A stretch of DNA of 64,000 nucleotides, from assembly GCA_937995535.1 (NCBI GenBank), contig CALKJU010000011.1, positions 1 to 64,000 on the forward strand, written 5' to 3'. Below, one piece after another: positions 49,306 to 58,273 of this stretch (the stretch's first letter is position 1; each line of letters starts with the position of its first letter). The notes beneath the pieces are model-generated. The model saw only the letters and a program-made list of their open reading frames with translations. It searched no databases and was not told where the DNA came from. The translations under genes were made by a program, and so were the position numbers. The stretch comes from an uncultured Alphaproteobacteria bacterium (GTDB lineage: Bacteria > Pseudomonadota > Alphaproteobacteria > Geminicoccales > Geminicoccaceae).

Positions 49306-49333
49306 CATCTCTGACTGTCAAACTAGCCTGACA
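49303..49333. promoter_or_regulatory. PpsR-type operator array upstream of bchC
   Basis: TGTCAAACTAGCCTGACA (49316-49333) is a full TGTCA-N8-TGACA palindrome matching the PpsR/CrtJ consensus. A third half-site TGACA at 49303-49307 lies 13 bp upstream, so half-sites fall at 49303, 49316 and 49329. It sits 51 nt before bchC and would control the bchCXYZ-puf superoperon. TTGACA at 49302-49307 could also act as a -35 box, but no clear -10 was found. Confidence 0.8.
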
Positions 49334-49383
49334 TAGGAGCCGACCTGAAGCGGCCGCGGGAATTGGGGTGGCAGCGGAGCGCT

Positions 49384-50316
49384 ATGGAAACCGTCGCCGT
49401 GGTGTTGAGGGGACCTGAGGAGCTGCGCCTCGACCGCGTCGCCCTGACGCCGCCCCGCGAGGCCGACGTCGTCGTGGACGTCGCCTGGAGCGGGATCAGC
49501 ACAGGCACGGAGCGGCTGCTCTACACCGGGCGGATGCCGCCCTTCCCGGGCATGGGCTATCCTCTCGTGCCGGGCTACGAGGCGGTCGGCCGCGTGAGCG
49601 CAGCGGGCCCCGAGGCCGACGCCCGCGTCGGGCAGTTCGTGTTCGTCCCCGGCGCGCGTTGTTTCGACGGCGTGCGCGGGCTGTTCGGTGGGGCGGCGGC
49701 GCGGCTGGTCGTGCCGGCCGCCCGTGCGCTGCCGATCGACGAGGAGCTTGGCGAGCGGGGCGTCCTGCTGGCGCTGGCCGCCACGGCCCAGCACGTGATC
49801 GCCGGCGGCAGCCTGCCGGAACTGATCGTCGGCCATGGCGTCCTCGGCCGCCTCCTGGCCCGCCTCACGGTCGCCAACGGCGGCGCTCCGATCGTCTGGG
49901 AGACCAACCCGCAGCGGATGACCGGTGCCACCGGCTATCGGGTCGTCGATCCCGCCACGGACCGGCGCTGCGACTACCACACGATCGTCGATGTGAGCGG
50001 TGACGCGGGGCTGCTCGACACGCTGATCGGCCGGCTCGCGCCGGGCGGCGAGGTCGTGCTGGCCGGGTTCTACAGCGAGCCGCTCCGCTTCGCCTTCCCA
50101 CCGGCCTTCATGCGCGAGGCGCGGCTCCGCATCGCCGCCGAATGGCGCGACGCCGACCTCGCGGCGGCCCGAGCGGCGATCGCCGAGGGACGCCTCGCGC
50201 TCGACGGGCTGATCACCCATCGGCATTCGGCGGCGTCCGCAGCGGCGGCCTACGAGACGGCCTTCGGCGATCCGGCCTGTCTCAAGATGGTCCTCGACTG
50301 GAGGGGAACGGCATGA
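49384..50316 (+). CDS. bchC: bacteriochlorophyllide a dehydrogenase
   Basis: 310 aa zinc-type alcohol dehydrogenase family member that oxidises the C3 hydroxyethyl to acetyl in bacteriochlorophyll a synthesis. N-terminal [36 protein letters not shown], and [14 protein letters not shown] in the Rossmann part are typical of BchC. The ATG at 49384 has GGAG 4 nt upstream. It heads the bchCXYZ-puf unit and overlaps bchX by 4 nt. Confidence 0.93.
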   Translation: METVAVVLRGPEELRLDRVALTPPREADVVVDVAWSGISTGTERLLYTGRMPPFPGMGYPLVPGYEAVGRVSAAGPEADARVGQFVFVPGARCFDGVRGLFGGAAARLVVPAARALPIDEELGERGVLLALAATAQHVIAGGSLPELIVGHGVLGRLLARLTVANGGAPIVWETNPQRMTGATGYRVVDPATDRRCDYHTIVDVSGDAGLLDTLIGRLAPGGEVVLAGFYSEPLRFAFPPAFMREARLRIAAEWRDADLAAARAAIAEGRLALDGLITHRHSAASAAAAYETAFGDPACLKMVLDWRGTA

Positions 50317-51311
50317 GCCTCGACGCCCTGCCCGCGACCCTGACCGAGCAGCTCCGCGCCGAGGCCGCGGTCGCGCCCGACCCGGTCGCCACCGAACCGC
50401 CGTGCAAGGCGACCCAGATCATCGCCATCTACGGCAAGGGCGGCATCGGCAAGAGCTTCACCCTCGCCAACCTCAGCTACATGATGGCGCAGCAGGGCAA
50501 GCGGGTCCTGCTGATCGGCTGCGATCCGAAGAGCGACACGACCTCGCTGCTCTTCGGCGGGCGCTCCTGCCCGACCATCATCGAGACCAGTTCACGGAAG
50601 AAGCTCGCCGGCGAGAAGGTCGTCATCGGCGACGTCTGCTTCAAGCGCGACGGCGTGTTCGCCATGGAGCTGGGCGGACCCGAGGTCGGCCGAGGCTGCG
50701 GCGGACGCGGCATCATCCACGGCTTCGAACTGCTCGAGAAACTCGGGTTCCACGAGTGGGGCTTCGACTACGTCCTGCTCGACTTCCTGGGCGACGTGGT
50801 GTGCGGCGGCTTCGGCCTGCCGATCGCCAGGGACATGTGCCAGAAGGTGATCGTCGTCGGCTCGAACGACCTGCAATCGCTCTACGTTGCCAACAACGTC
50901 TGCTCGGCGGTCGAGTACTTCCGGAAGCTCGGCGGCAATGTCGGCGTCGCCGGGATGGTGGTGAACAAGGACGACGGGACCGGCGAGGCGCAGGCATTCG
51001 CAGCCGCCGTCGGCATCCCGGTCCTCGCCGCCATCCCGGCCGACGACGACATCCGCAAGAAGAGCGCCAACTACGAGATCATCGGCCGGCCTGGGGGGCG
51101 CTGGGCGCCGATGTTCGAGGAGCTGGCCCGCCAGGTCGCCGAAGCGCCGCCGATCCGCCCGGCGCCGCTCTCGCAGGACGCCCTCCTCGGTTTGTTCAAG
51201 GGCGATGCGGTCGGGCGCGGCTACGTGCTCGAGCCGGCCACCGCCGACGATATGTGCGGGGGCGTGGTCACCCAGAAGCCGTCCCTCGAAGTGATCTACG
51301 AGGGAGCGTGA
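50313..51311 (+). CDS. bchX: chlorophyllide a reductase iron protein subunit X
   Basis: 332 aa nitrogenase-iron-protein homologue that feeds electrons to BchYZ for reduction of the chlorin B ring. P-loop [12 protein letters not shown], switch region [13 protein letters not shown], and Cys ligands for the bridging 4Fe-4S cluster in GRGCGGRGI and [16 protein letters not shown] are present. The ATG at 50313 overlaps the bchC stop. The N-terminal extension before the P-loop (about 33 residues) is normal for BchX. Confidence 0.96.
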   Translation: MSLDALPATLTEQLRAEAAVAPDPVATEPPCKATQIIAIYGKGGIGKSFTLANLSYMMAQQGKRVLLIGCDPKSDTTSLLFGGRSCPTIIETSSRKKLAGEKVVIGDVCFKRDGVFAMELGGPEVGRGCGGRGIIHGFELLEKLGFHEWGFDYVLLDFLGDVVCGGFGLPIARDMCQKVIVVGSNDLQSLYVANNVCSAVEYFRKLGGNVGVAGMVVNKDDGTGEAQAFAAAVGIPVLAAIPADDDIRKKSANYEIIGRPGGRWAPMFEELARQVAEAPPIRPAPLSQDALLGLFKGDAVGRGYVLEPATADDMCGGVVTQKPSLEVIYEGA

Positions 51312-51322
51312 GGGCCGGCGCC

Positions 51323-52849
51323 ATGGGCTCGATCACCATCCTCGAGCGGCCCGAGCGCAAGGCGGCGACGCCTGCGGAGCTCGGCTGCCACGGCGGGCGC
51401 GAGACGCTGCTCGCGGCCGCGCGCGAGGCCGGCAAGAGCACCACCCTCGACCGCTACGCCAGCGACTACCCCAAGGGGCCGCACGACCAGCCGCAGTCGA
51501 TGTGCCCGGCGTTCGGCTCGCTTCGCGTCGGCCTCCGGATGCGGCGCACGGCGACGATCCTCTCGGGCTCGGCCTGTTGCGTTTACGGCCTCACCTTCAC
51601 CTCGCATTTCTACGGCGCGCGGCGCACCGTCGGCTATGTGCCGTTCAACTCGGAGACGCTGGTCACCGGCCAGCTCTTCGAGGACATCCGCAACGCGGTG
51701 TTCGAGACGGCACGGCCCGAGGACTACGATACCGTCGTCGTCATCAATCTCTGCGTGCCGACCGCATCGGGCGTGCCGCTCGACCTGTTGCCCAAGCAGA
51801 TCGAGGGGGTGCGCATCATCGGCATCGACGTCCCGGGCTTCGGCGTCCCGACCCATGCCGAGGCGAAGGACGTGCTGGCCGGCGCCATGCTCCGCTACGC
51901 CCGGCAGGAGGCCGAGCAGGGTCCGGTGCCGCGGCCGCGCAACCTCGCCGGCGACGGCCCGAGCGTGGCGCTGATCGGCGAGCTGTTTCCGGCCGATCCG
52001 GTCGGCGTCGGCACGCTGCTCGCCCCGATGGGGCTGCAGCTTGCGCCACAGCTTCCCTCACGCGAGTGGCGCGATCTCTACGCCGCGCTCGACTCGGTCG
52101 TCGCCGCCGCGGTGCACCCCTTCTACGTCGCCACGGTGCGCGAGTTCCGTGCCGCCGGCCGGCCGGTCGTCGGCTCGGCGCCGGTGGGCGTCGAGGGAAC
52201 CGCGGCGTGGCTCGAGGCGGTCGGCAGGGCGGCCGGGATCGGCGCCAAGGCGATCGACGCCGCCAAGGCCAAGGCGCTGCCGGCGATCGACGCGGCGCTT
52301 GCCGCGAACCGGACCGCCGCGCGCGTCACCGTGTCCGGCTACGAGGGCTCCGAGCTGCTCGTGGCCAGGCTGCTGATCGAGGCCGGTGCCGTGGTGCCTT
52401 ACGTCGGCACCGCCTGCCCGCGGACCGAGTGGAGCGACCCCGACCGCGACTGGCTCGAAGCGCGCGGCGTGCATGTCCAGTACCGCGCCTCGCTCGAGCA
52501 GGACGTGGCGGCGATGCTGGACGCCCGACCTGACCTCGCGATCGGCACCACACCGCTCGTCCAGAAGGCCAAGGAGCGCGGCATTCCGGCCATCTACTTC
52601 ACGAACATGGTTTCGGCGCGGCCGCTCTTCGGCGCGGCGGGGGCGGCGGCCCTGCCGGCGATCGTCGCGGCGCAGACGCGCGGCAAGGAGCGCTTCGACC
52701 GGATGGTCGCGTTCTTCGCCGGCGTCGGCCAGGGCGAGGCCGCCGGCTATGGCTGGACCGGTGTGCCGGAGGCGCATCCGGCGGCCAAGGAACGGTTCCG
52801 CAAGATGCGCGAGGCCAAGGCCCGTGCCGAGACGGCGGTGGGGACCTGA
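51323..52849 (+). CDS. bchY: chlorophyllide a reductase subunit Y
   Basis: 508 aa subunit homologous to nitrogenase NifD, part of the BchYZ catalytic core. Cys-bearing segments SMCPAFGSLRVGLRM and LSGSACCVYGLTF probably bind the 4Fe-4S cluster with BchZ. The later IEAGAVVPYVGTACPRTEWS is family-typical. The ATG at 51323 is used here; an in-frame GTG at 51308 would overlap the bchX stop as GTGA and is equally possible. Confidence 0.95.
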   Translation: MGSITILERPERKAATPAELGCHGGRETLLAAAREAGKSTTLDRYASDYPKGPHDQPQSMCPAFGSLRVGLRMRRTATILSGSACCVYGLTFTSHFYGARRTVGYVPFNSETLVTGQLFEDIRNAVFETARPEDYDTVVVINLCVPTASGVPLDLLPKQIEGVRIIGIDVPGFGVPTHAEAKDVLAGAMLRYARQEAEQGPVPRPRNLAGDGPSVALIGELFPADPVGVGTLLAPMGLQLAPQLPSREWRDLYAALDSVVAAAVHPFYVATVREFRAAGRPVVGSAPVGVEGTAAWLEAVGRAAGIGAKAIDAAKAKALPAIDAALAANRTAARVTVSGYEGSELLVARLLIEAGAVVPYVGTACPRTEWSDPDRDWLEARGVHVQYRASLEQDVAAMLDARPDLAIGTTPLVQKAKERGIPAIYFTNMVSARPLFGAAGAAALPAIVAAQTRGKERFDRMVAFFAGVGQGEAAGYGWTGVPEAHPAAKERFRKMREAKARAETAVGT

Positions 52850-52852
52850 GCC

Positions 52853-54316
52853 ATGCTGGTCCTCGATCACGACCGTGCCGGCGGCTACTGGGGAGCGGTC
52901 TACGTCTTCACCGCGATCCGCGGCCTGCGGGTGGTGATCGACGGACCGGTGGGCTGCGAGAACCTGCCGGTGACCGCGGTCCTGCACTATACGGACGGGC
53001 TGCCGCCGCACGAGTTGCCGGTCGTGGTTACCGGCCTCGCCGAGGAGCAGCTCTCGATGAGCGGTACCGAGGACGCGCTCCGGCGTGCCTCGGCGACCCA
53101 GGACCCGGACCTGCCGGCGATCGTCGTCACCGGCAGCATCGCCGAGATGATCGGCGGTGGGGTGACGCCCGAAGGCTCGAACCTGATGCGGTTCCTGCCG
53201 CGGACGATCGACGAGGACCAGTGGCAGAGCGCCGATCGCGCGATGTACTGGCTGTGGCAGGAGTTCGGGGCGAAGAAGGCGAAGGCGCGGCGCAAGACCG
53301 CCCGGCCGGACGGGACGAGGCCGCGCGTCAATATCATCGGCCCCATCTACGGCACCTTCAACATGCCGTCGGACCTGGCCGAGATCCGACGGCTCGTCGA
53401 GGGCATCGGCTGCGAGGTCAACCTCGTCTTCCCGCTCGGCGCGCATCTCGAGGACGTCCCGCGGCTCACCGACGCCGACGTCAACGTCTGCATGTACCGC
53501 GAGTTCGGCCGCAAGCTGTGCGAGGATCTCGACCGCCCCTATCTTCAGGCGCCGATCGGTCTGTTCGCGACCACCAACTTCCTGCGCAAGCTTGGCGAGC
53601 TGACGGGTCTTGATCCGGAGCCGTTCATCGAGCGGGAGAAGCACACCACCGTCAAGCCGCTCTGGGATCTCTGGCGGAGCGTCACCCAGGACTTCTTCGC
53701 CACCGCGTCCTTCGCCGTCGTCGCGACCGACACCTATGCGCGTGGACTGCGCCGCTTCCTCGAAGAGGAGATGGGCGTACCCTGCACCTTTGCCTTCGCC
53801 CGGACTGCCGGGAGCAAGCCGGACAACGCCATGGTCCGCGAGGCGCTGCGCAGGTCGCCGCCGCTGGTGCTGTTCGGCTCGTACAACGAGCGGATGTACG
53901 CCGCCGAGCAGGGCGGGCGCTGCATGTACATCCCGGCCTCGTTCCCCGGCGCCATCATCCGCCGTGCGACCGGCACCCCGTTCATGGGCTACGCCGGCGC
54001 CACCTACATCGTCCAGGAATATTGCAACGCTCTGTTCGACGCTCTGTTCCACATCCTGCCGCTCGGCACCGACCTCGATCAGGTCGACGCGACACCGGCA
54101 CGGCTCGCGCAGTCGGACACGCGGCTGTGGGACGAGGCGGCCCAGCGCGCCCTGGACGAGTACGTCGAGACACAGCCCTTCCTGGTTCGCATCTCCGCGG
54201 CGAAGCGGCTGCGCGACCGCGCCGAGCGTGACGCGCTGCACCGCGGTGACGAGCGGGTGACGGCCGAGCACGTGGCCCGCGCGCGCACCGAGCTCGGCTG
54301 GAGCCGCGCCGCATGA
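52853..54316 (+). CDS. bchZ: chlorophyllide a reductase subunit Z
   Basis: 487 aa NifK-like subunit completing chlorophyllide a reductase. The N-terminus [20 protein letters not shown] and [20 protein letters not shown] with a cluster Cys are hallmarks. The C-terminal region has the [17 protein letters not shown] stretch. It starts 4 nt after bchY and its stop overlaps a 25-codon mini-ORF by ATGA. Confidence 0.95.
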   Translation: MLVLDHDRAGGYWGAVYVFTAIRGLRVVIDGPVGCENLPVTAVLHYTDGLPPHELPVVVTGLAEEQLSMSGTEDALRRASATQDPDLPAIVVTGSIAEMIGGGVTPEGSNLMRFLPRTIDEDQWQSADRAMYWLWQEFGAKKAKARRKTARPDGTRPRVNIIGPIYGTFNMPSDLAEIRRLVEGIGCEVNLVFPLGAHLEDVPRLTDADVNVCMYREFGRKLCEDLDRPYLQAPIGLFATTNFLRKLGELTGLDPEPFIEREKHTTVKPLWDLWRSVTQDFFATASFAVVATDTYARGLRRFLEEEMGVPCTFAFARTAGSKPDNAMVREALRRSPPLVLFGSYNERMYAAEQGGRCMYIPASFPGAIIRRATGTPFMGYAGATYIVQEYCNALFDALFHILPLGTDLDQVDATPARLAQSDTRLWDEAAQRALDEYVETQPFLVRISAAKRLRDRAERDALHRGDERVTAEHVARARTELGWSRAA

Positions 54317-54390
54317 CCCCTCCTTTCGACCCGATCGGCACGGCCGTCGCCGTGCCTCGTGCCCACCGCCGGAGGATCCGTTCGCGATGA
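54313..54390 (+). CDS. 25-aa mini-ORF linking bchZ to pufQ
   Basis: The frame reads [20 protein letters not shown] and a few basic residues more before TGA. Its ATG overlaps the bchZ stop (ATGA at 54313) and its own TGA overlaps the pufQ start (ATGA at 54387). This places it to carry ribosomes from bchZ to pufQ. A strong GGAGGA at 54371 lies inside it and could also drive pufQ directly. The peptide has no recognisable domain, so a translational-coupling role is inference. Confidence 0.45.
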   Translation: MTPPFDPIGTAVAVPRAHRRRIRSR

Positions 54391-54614
54391 CCCGGTCCGA
54401 TATCGCGCTGGCCAAGGTGCGCCGCGAGGAACTCGCCGAGTTCCGCATCATCTTCCTGCTCTGCTTCCCGCTCTGCCTGGCGGCGGCGGCGCTCGGTCGG
54501 GTGCTGCCGCGCCGCTGGCGCGACGACCGCCATGGCCTCGCCATGCGGCGCTCGATCTTCGCCGAGGCCAAGGCCGCGGCCCATGCATGCGTGCCCTTTG
54601 CCTTCATGGGCTAG
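54387..54614 (+). CDS. pufQ: PufQ-like photosynthetic complex protein
   Basis: 75 aa protein with one membrane helix (IIFLLCFPLCLAAAALG) in the position always held by pufQ, between bchZ and pufB. The C-terminus SIFAEAKAAAHACVPFAFMG fits the PufQ ending. PufQ is thought to support bacteriochlorophyll delivery or carrier function during LH1 and reaction-centre assembly. The start is ATG 54387 with GGAGGA 10 nt upstream. The sequence is divergent, so the name rests on position plus the tail motif. Confidence 0.72.
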   Translation: MTRSDIALAKVRREELAEFRIIFLLCFPLCLAAAALGRVLPRRWRDDRHGLAMRRSIFAEAKAAAHACVPFAFMG

Positions 54615-54625
54615 GCACAACCGAG

Positions 54626-54648
54626 CTTCCGCCCGGCCCAGCCGGGCG
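54626..54648 (+). other. stem-loop 1 in the pufQ-pufB gap
   Basis: Perfect 9-bp arms TCCGCCCGG (54626-54634) and CCGGGCGGA (54640-54648) with a 5-nt loop begin 11 nt after pufQ. Such structures upstream of pufB mark RNA processing and shield the abundant pufBA message. Confidence 0.6.
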
Positions 54649-54685
54649 GAGGAACCGCCGAGGCGCGCGGCGCCGAGGCGATCCC

Positions 54686-54708
54686 TGCCGCGCGGGAACG
54701 GCGCGGCA
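54686..54708 (+). other. stem-loop 2 in the pufQ-pufB gap
   Basis: Perfect 8-bp arms TGCCGCGC (54686-54693) and GCGCGGCA (54701-54708), 7-nt loop, end 22 nt before the pufB ribosome site. Together with stem-loop 1 it fills most of the 129-nt gap. Confidence 0.55.
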
Positions 54709-54743
54709 AGGGCCGCAAGGCCCGTCATCCGGAGGACGTGGTA

Positions 54744-54977
54744 ATGGCTGTTGGTACTGATCCCGGGGGAGGGTCTCTGTCCGGGTTGAGCGAGTCGGAG
54801 GCGAGAGAGTTCCACGGCATCTTCGTCACGAGCTTCATCGTCTTCACCGTCGTCGCCATCATCGCGCACTTCCTCGCCTGGCAGTGGCGGCCCTGGTTGC
54901 CGCCCGAGGGGGGGTATGCGTCGCTCGTCGATGGCGTGAAGCTGGCGGCGGCCTCGCTCACCTCATTCGTCGCATAG
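54744..54977 (+). CDS. pufB: LH1 antenna beta subunit
   Basis: 77 aa light-harvesting 1 beta polypeptide. [20 protein letters not shown] and the membrane helix to [16 protein letters not shown] carry the two conserved His, the second binding bacteriochlorophyll. Odd: after WRPWLP, where most LH1 beta chains stop, about 26 more residues follow ([20 protein letters not shown] and a short end). The ATG at 54744 has GGAGGA 7 nt upstream; an in-frame GTG at 54738 is too close. pufA follows 13 nt later. Confidence 0.93.
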   Translation: MAVGTDPGGGSLSGLSESEAREFHGIFVTSFIVFTVVAIIAHFLAWQWRPWLPPEGGYASLVDGVKLAAASLTSFVA

Positions 54978-54990
54978 GGGGGAACCGGAC

Positions 54991-55173
54991 ATGTGGCGAA
55001 TCTGGCTTCTCTTCGACCCGCGTCGGACGTTGGTCGCGCTCTTCACCTTCCTGTTCGTTCTGGCGTTGCTGATCCACTTCATCCTGCTCAGCACCGACCG
55101 GTTCAACTGGCTGGAAGGCCCGCGCGCGGCGGCCAACGAGACGACGCACAGCTCGCTCGTCCTCCCGGCCTGA
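54991..55173 (+). CDS. pufA: LH1 antenna alpha subunit
   Basis: 60 aa polypeptide pairing with PufB around the reaction centre. The opening [20 protein letters not shown] and the helix with [17 protein letters not shown] hold the His ligand and the near-invariant FNW. Length and layout are normal. A large stem-loop follows before pufL. Confidence 0.96.
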   Translation: MWRIWLLFDPRRTLVALFTFLFVLALLIHFILLSTDRFNWLEGPRAAANETTHSSLVLPA

Positions 55174-55200
55174 GCCGGCGGACGGCGTCGTTAGGCGACG

Positions 55201-55240
55201 GCAGCGGACGGGGTCGGGCTCGGCCCGCCTCGTCCGCTGC
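55201..55240 (+). other. pufA-pufL intercistronic stem-loop
   Basis: Perfect 10-bp arms GCAGCGGACG (55201-55210) and CGTCCGCTGC (55231-55240) enclose a GC-rich inner sequence that pairs further with one mismatch. A smaller CGTCG/CGACG hairpin lies at 55186-55200. This is the place of the known hairpin that protects pufBA mRNA, producing more LH1 than reaction centre. Confidence 0.75.
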
Positions 55241-55294
55241 GAGGACCAAGTCGGGTGCTCGGGCGGCGATACCGCGCACCCGGAGGACTGAACG

Positions 55295-56119
55295 ATGGCG
55301 ATGCTGAGCTTCGAGAAAAAGTACCGCATCCGGGGCGGGACGCTGATCGGCGGCGATCTGTTCGACTTCTGGGTCGGGCCGTTCTACGTCGGGTTCTTCG
55401 GCGTGACGACGATCTTCTTCGCGGCGCTGGGCACCGGGCTGATCGTCTACGGCGCCGCGATCGGCCCGACCTGGAACATCTGGCAGATCAACATCGCCCC
55501 TCCCGACCTGAGCTACGGCCTCGCGCTGGCGCCGCTCAAGGAAGGCGGCCTGTGGCAGATCATCACGATCTGCGCCATCGGCTCGTTCGTCTCCTGGGCG
55601 CTCCGCGAGGTCGAGATCTGCCGCAAGCTGGGCATGGGCTACCACGTGCCGATCGCCTTCGGCGTGGCGATCTTCGCCTATGTCACGCTGGTCGTGATCC
55701 GGCCGGTGCTGATGGGTGCCTGGGGCCATGGCTTCCCCTACGGCATCTTCAGCCATCTCGACTGGGTCTCGAACGTCGGCTACCAGTACCTCCACTTCCA
55801 CTACAATCCAGCGCACATGCTGGCCGTGACGTTCTTCTTCACGACCACGCTGGCTCTGGCGCTGCACGGCTCCCTGGTCCTCTCCGCGGCCAACCCGAAG
55901 CCCGGCGAAGCGGTCAAGGGTGCTGACCACGAGAACACCTTCTTCCGCGACAACATCGGCTACTCGATCGGCACACTCGGCATCCACCGCCTCGGTCTCT
56001 TCCTGGCGCTGTCGGCCGGCTTCTTCAGCGCGGTCTGCATCGTCATCAGCGGGCCCTTCTGGACCCGCGGCTGGCCCGAATGGTGGAACTGGTGGCTCGA
56101 TCTGCCGATCTGGCGCTAG
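55295..56119 (+). CDS. pufL: photosynthetic reaction centre L subunit
   Basis: 274 aa membrane protein with five helices binding the special pair, accessory bacteriochlorophyll, pheophytin and quinone. The N-terminus [21 protein letters not shown] (first 20 residues) is typical, and [20 protein letters not shown] and [10 protein letters not shown] carry pigment and iron ligand His. The C-terminus ends in [11 protein letters not shown]. The ATG at 55295 follows GGAGGA. It pairs with PufM encoded 15 nt downstream. Confidence 0.97.
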   Translation: MAMLSFEKKYRIRGGTLIGGDLFDFWVGPFYVGFFGVTTIFFAALGTGLIVYGAAIGPTWNIWQINIAPPDLSYGLALAPLKEGGLWQIITICAIGSFVSWALREVEICRKLGMGYHVPIAFGVAIFAYVTLVVIRPVLMGAWGHGFPYGIFSHLDWVSNVGYQYLHFHYNPAHMLAVTFFFTTTLALALHGSLVLSAANPKPGEAVKGADHENTFFRDNIGYSIGTLGIHRLGLFLALSAGFFSAVCIVISGPFWTRGWPEWWNWWLDLPIWR

Positions 56120-56134
56120 CGCGGGACGACGACC

Positions 56135-57097
56135 ATGGCCGAGTACCAGAGCATTTTCACCCAGGTCCAGGTGCGCTCGCCGGCCCATGCCGGCGTGCCG
56201 CTGGGCCGCGGCCACTGGCAGCGCCAGGGCATTCCGCGCTTCAGCCACTTCCTCGGGCGTATCGGCGACGCGCAGATCGGTCCGATCTATCTCGGCGTCA
56301 CCGGCGTCCTCTCGATCGTCTGCGGTGTCGTCGCGATCGAGATCATCGGTCTCAACATGTGGGCGTCGGTGAACTGGGATCCGGTCCAGTTCGTGCGCCA
56401 GCTGTTCTGGCTGGCGCTCGAGCCCCCGCCGGCCAAGTACGGCCTCAGCATCCCGCCGCTGAACGAGGGCGGCTGGTGGCTGCTCGCCGGCTTCTTCCTC
56501 ACCGCGTCCATCATCCTCTGGTGGATTCGCACCTATCGCCGGGCGCGCGCGCTCGGCATGGGCACCCATGTCGCCTGGGCGTTCGCCTCGGCCATCTGGC
56601 TCTACCTGGTACTGGGCTTCATCCGCCCGGTGCTCATGGGTAGCTGGAGCGAGGCGGTCCCGTTCGGGATTTTCCCCCACCTGGACTGGACCGCCGCGTT
56701 CTCCATCCGTTACGGGAACCTGTTCTACAACCCGTTCCACGCGCTCTCGATCGTGTTCCTCTACGGCTCGACGCTTCTGTTCGCGATGCACGGGGCGACG
56801 ATCCTGGCCGTCAGCCGCTTCGGGGGCGACCGTGAGGTCGAGCAGATCCTCGACCGCGGCACCGCCTCCGAGCGGGCCGCCCTCTTCTGGCGCTGGACGA
56901 TGGGCTTCAACGCCTCGATGGAGTCGATCCATCGCTGGGCGTGGTGGTTCGCTGTTCTGTGCACGCTGACCGGCGGCATCGGCATCCTGCTGACCGGCAC
57001 GGTCGTCGACAACTGGTACCTCTGGGCGGTCAAGCACGGCGTGGCACCGCACTACCCGGCGGTCTTCCCACCCGTGGTCGACCCCGCCCTGCAGTAG
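56135..57097 (+). CDS. pufM: photosynthetic reaction centre M subunit
   Basis: 320 aa partner of Puf[21 protein letters not shown] holds the special-pair His and the Tyr equivalent to Tyr M210, and [20 protein letters not shown] carries the iron-ligand His region. [20 protein letters not shown] contributes quinone-site residues. Length is typical of M subunits that work with a cytochrome subunit; pufC is indeed next, 11 nt on. Confidence 0.97.
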   Translation: MAEYQSIFTQVQVRSPAHAGVPLGRGHWQRQGIPRFSHFLGRIGDAQIGPIYLGVTGVLSIVCGVVAIEIIGLNMWASVNWDPVQFVRQLFWLALEPPPAKYGLSIPPLNEGGWWLLAGFFLTASIILWWIRTYRRARALGMGTHVAWAFASAIWLYLVLGFIRPVLMGSWSEAVPFGIFPHLDWTAAFSIRYGNLFYNPFHALSIVFLYGSTLLFAMHGATILAVSRFGGDREVEQILDRGTASERAALFWRWTMGFNASMESIHRWAWWFAVLCTLTGGIGILLTGTVVDNWYLWAVKHGVAPHYPAVFPPVVDPALQ

Positions 57098-57108
57098 GAG
57101 GCCGAGAG

Positions 57109-58158
57109 ATGGATCCGAACAAGAACCCGCTCGGCCTCTACTCGATCGTCGCCGGCATGGTGATCATCGCGCTGGGCGTCTACATCGGCTTCGACCGACC
57201 GCCGATCGACGCCGTGCAGATCGGCTTCCGCGGCGTCGGCATGGAGCAAGTGAATAATCCGCGGACCGTCGCCCGGGCCGCACCCCTGCACGTCGCGCCG
57301 CCGCCGATCGATCCGGTCGAGCCCTCGGGGACCTTGTCCAGCGAGGTGTATCAGAACGTGCAGGTCTTGGGCGATCTCGACGCGGACGAGTTCACCCGGC
57401 TGATGACCGCCATCACCGAGTGGGTGTCGCCCGAGCAGGGCTGCGCCTACTGCCACGCCGAGGGCGAGGAGCTCAGCTCCGACTCGCTCTACACCAAGGT
57501 CGTGGCGCGGCGCATGCTGCAGATGACCCAGCACATCAACAACGACTGGCACAGCCATGTCGGGCCGGTGGGTGTCACCTGCTACACATGCCACCGGGGC
57601 CAGCCCGTCCCGGCGAACATCTGGTTCGAGGATCGCGGGCCGCCGTCGGTTCGCGGTATGGCCGGGTACCGCGCCGGCCAGAACGTCGCCTCGGCCGCCG
57701 CCGTCTCCGCGTCGCTGCCGACCGATCCCTTCTCCCCGTTCCTCCTGGGCGATCAGAACATCCGCGTGATCGCGACCTCGGCGCTGCCCGAGGGCACACC
57801 GAGCCAGGACATCAAGGCGACCGAGTGGACCTACAGCCTGATGATGCACATGTCGGACGGCCTGGGGGTCAACTGCACCTATTGCCACAATAGCCGCTCG
57901 TTCTTCGTGTGGGAGGCGAGCACGCCGGCGCGGGTGACGGCGTGGCACGGCATCCGGTTGGCGCGGGACCTCAACGTCGCCTACCTCGATCCGCTGCGCG
58001 ACACCTATCCGGCGAACCGCCTCGGACCGCACGGCGACGCGCCGAAAGCGAACTGCGCAACCTGCCACGTCGGTCTGGCGAAGCCGCTCAACGGCGTGAG
58101 TATGGTCAAGGACTACACCGGACTCGGCACGCCAGCGGCGGTGCCCGCGACGCAGTAG
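57109..58158 (+). CDS. pufC: reaction centre tetraheme cytochrome subunit
   Basis: 349 aa periplasmic cytochrome that re-reduces the special pair. Four heme motifs are seen in order: CAYCH, CYTCH, CTYCH and CATCH, with Met ligand regions such as RRMLQMTQHIN and YSLMMHMSDG. The N-terminus is a non-cleaved-looking helix (PLGLYSIVAGMVIIALGVYI) with no lipobox Cys, so anchoring is probably by this helix rather than by lipid. The ATG at 57109 follows AGGAGG. A strong terminator follows. Confidence 0.96.
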   Translation: MDPNKNPLGLYSIVAGMVIIALGVYIGFDRPPIDAVQIGFRGVGMEQVNNPRTVARAAPLHVAPPPIDPVEPSGTLSSEVYQNVQVLGDLDADEFTRLMTAITEWVSPEQGCAYCHAEGEELSSDSLYTKVVARRMLQMTQHINNDWHSHVGPVGVTCYTCHRGQPVPANIWFEDRGPPSVRGMAGYRAGQNVASAAAVSASLPTDPFSPFLLGDQNIRVIATSALPEGTPSQDIKATEWTYSLMMHMSDGLGVNCTYCHNSRSFFVWEASTPARVTAWHGIRLARDLNVAYLDPLRDTYPANRLGPHGDAPKANCATCHVGLAKPLNGVSMVKDYTGLGTPAAVPATQ

Positions 58159-58177
58159 CCAGGCGGCACCGGCACCT

Positions 58178-58227
58178 GGGGCCCGTGGCGCCGCCGTACC
58201 GAGGGTGACGGCGACGCCACGGGCCCC
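58178..58227 (+). terminator. terminator of the bch-puf superoperon
   Basis: Perfect 13-bp arms GGGGCCCGTGGCG (58178-58190) and CGCCACGGGCCCC (58215-58227). The loop itself can form a second stem (CGCCGT 58192-58197 with ACGGCG 58208-58213). The T-rich TAGTTGTTTG follows, giving a convincing Rho-independent terminator. Confidence 0.85.
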
Positions 58228-58273
58228 TAGTTGTTTGTCGCCGTGACGACGCGGCGCCGCTGACGAGGTCCGC

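Noticed and set aside
52058..54607. 849-aa leftward frame opposite bchY and bchZ
   Set aside because: No domain-like segments; dominated by Arg, His and Gly, and fully overlaps two certain genes.
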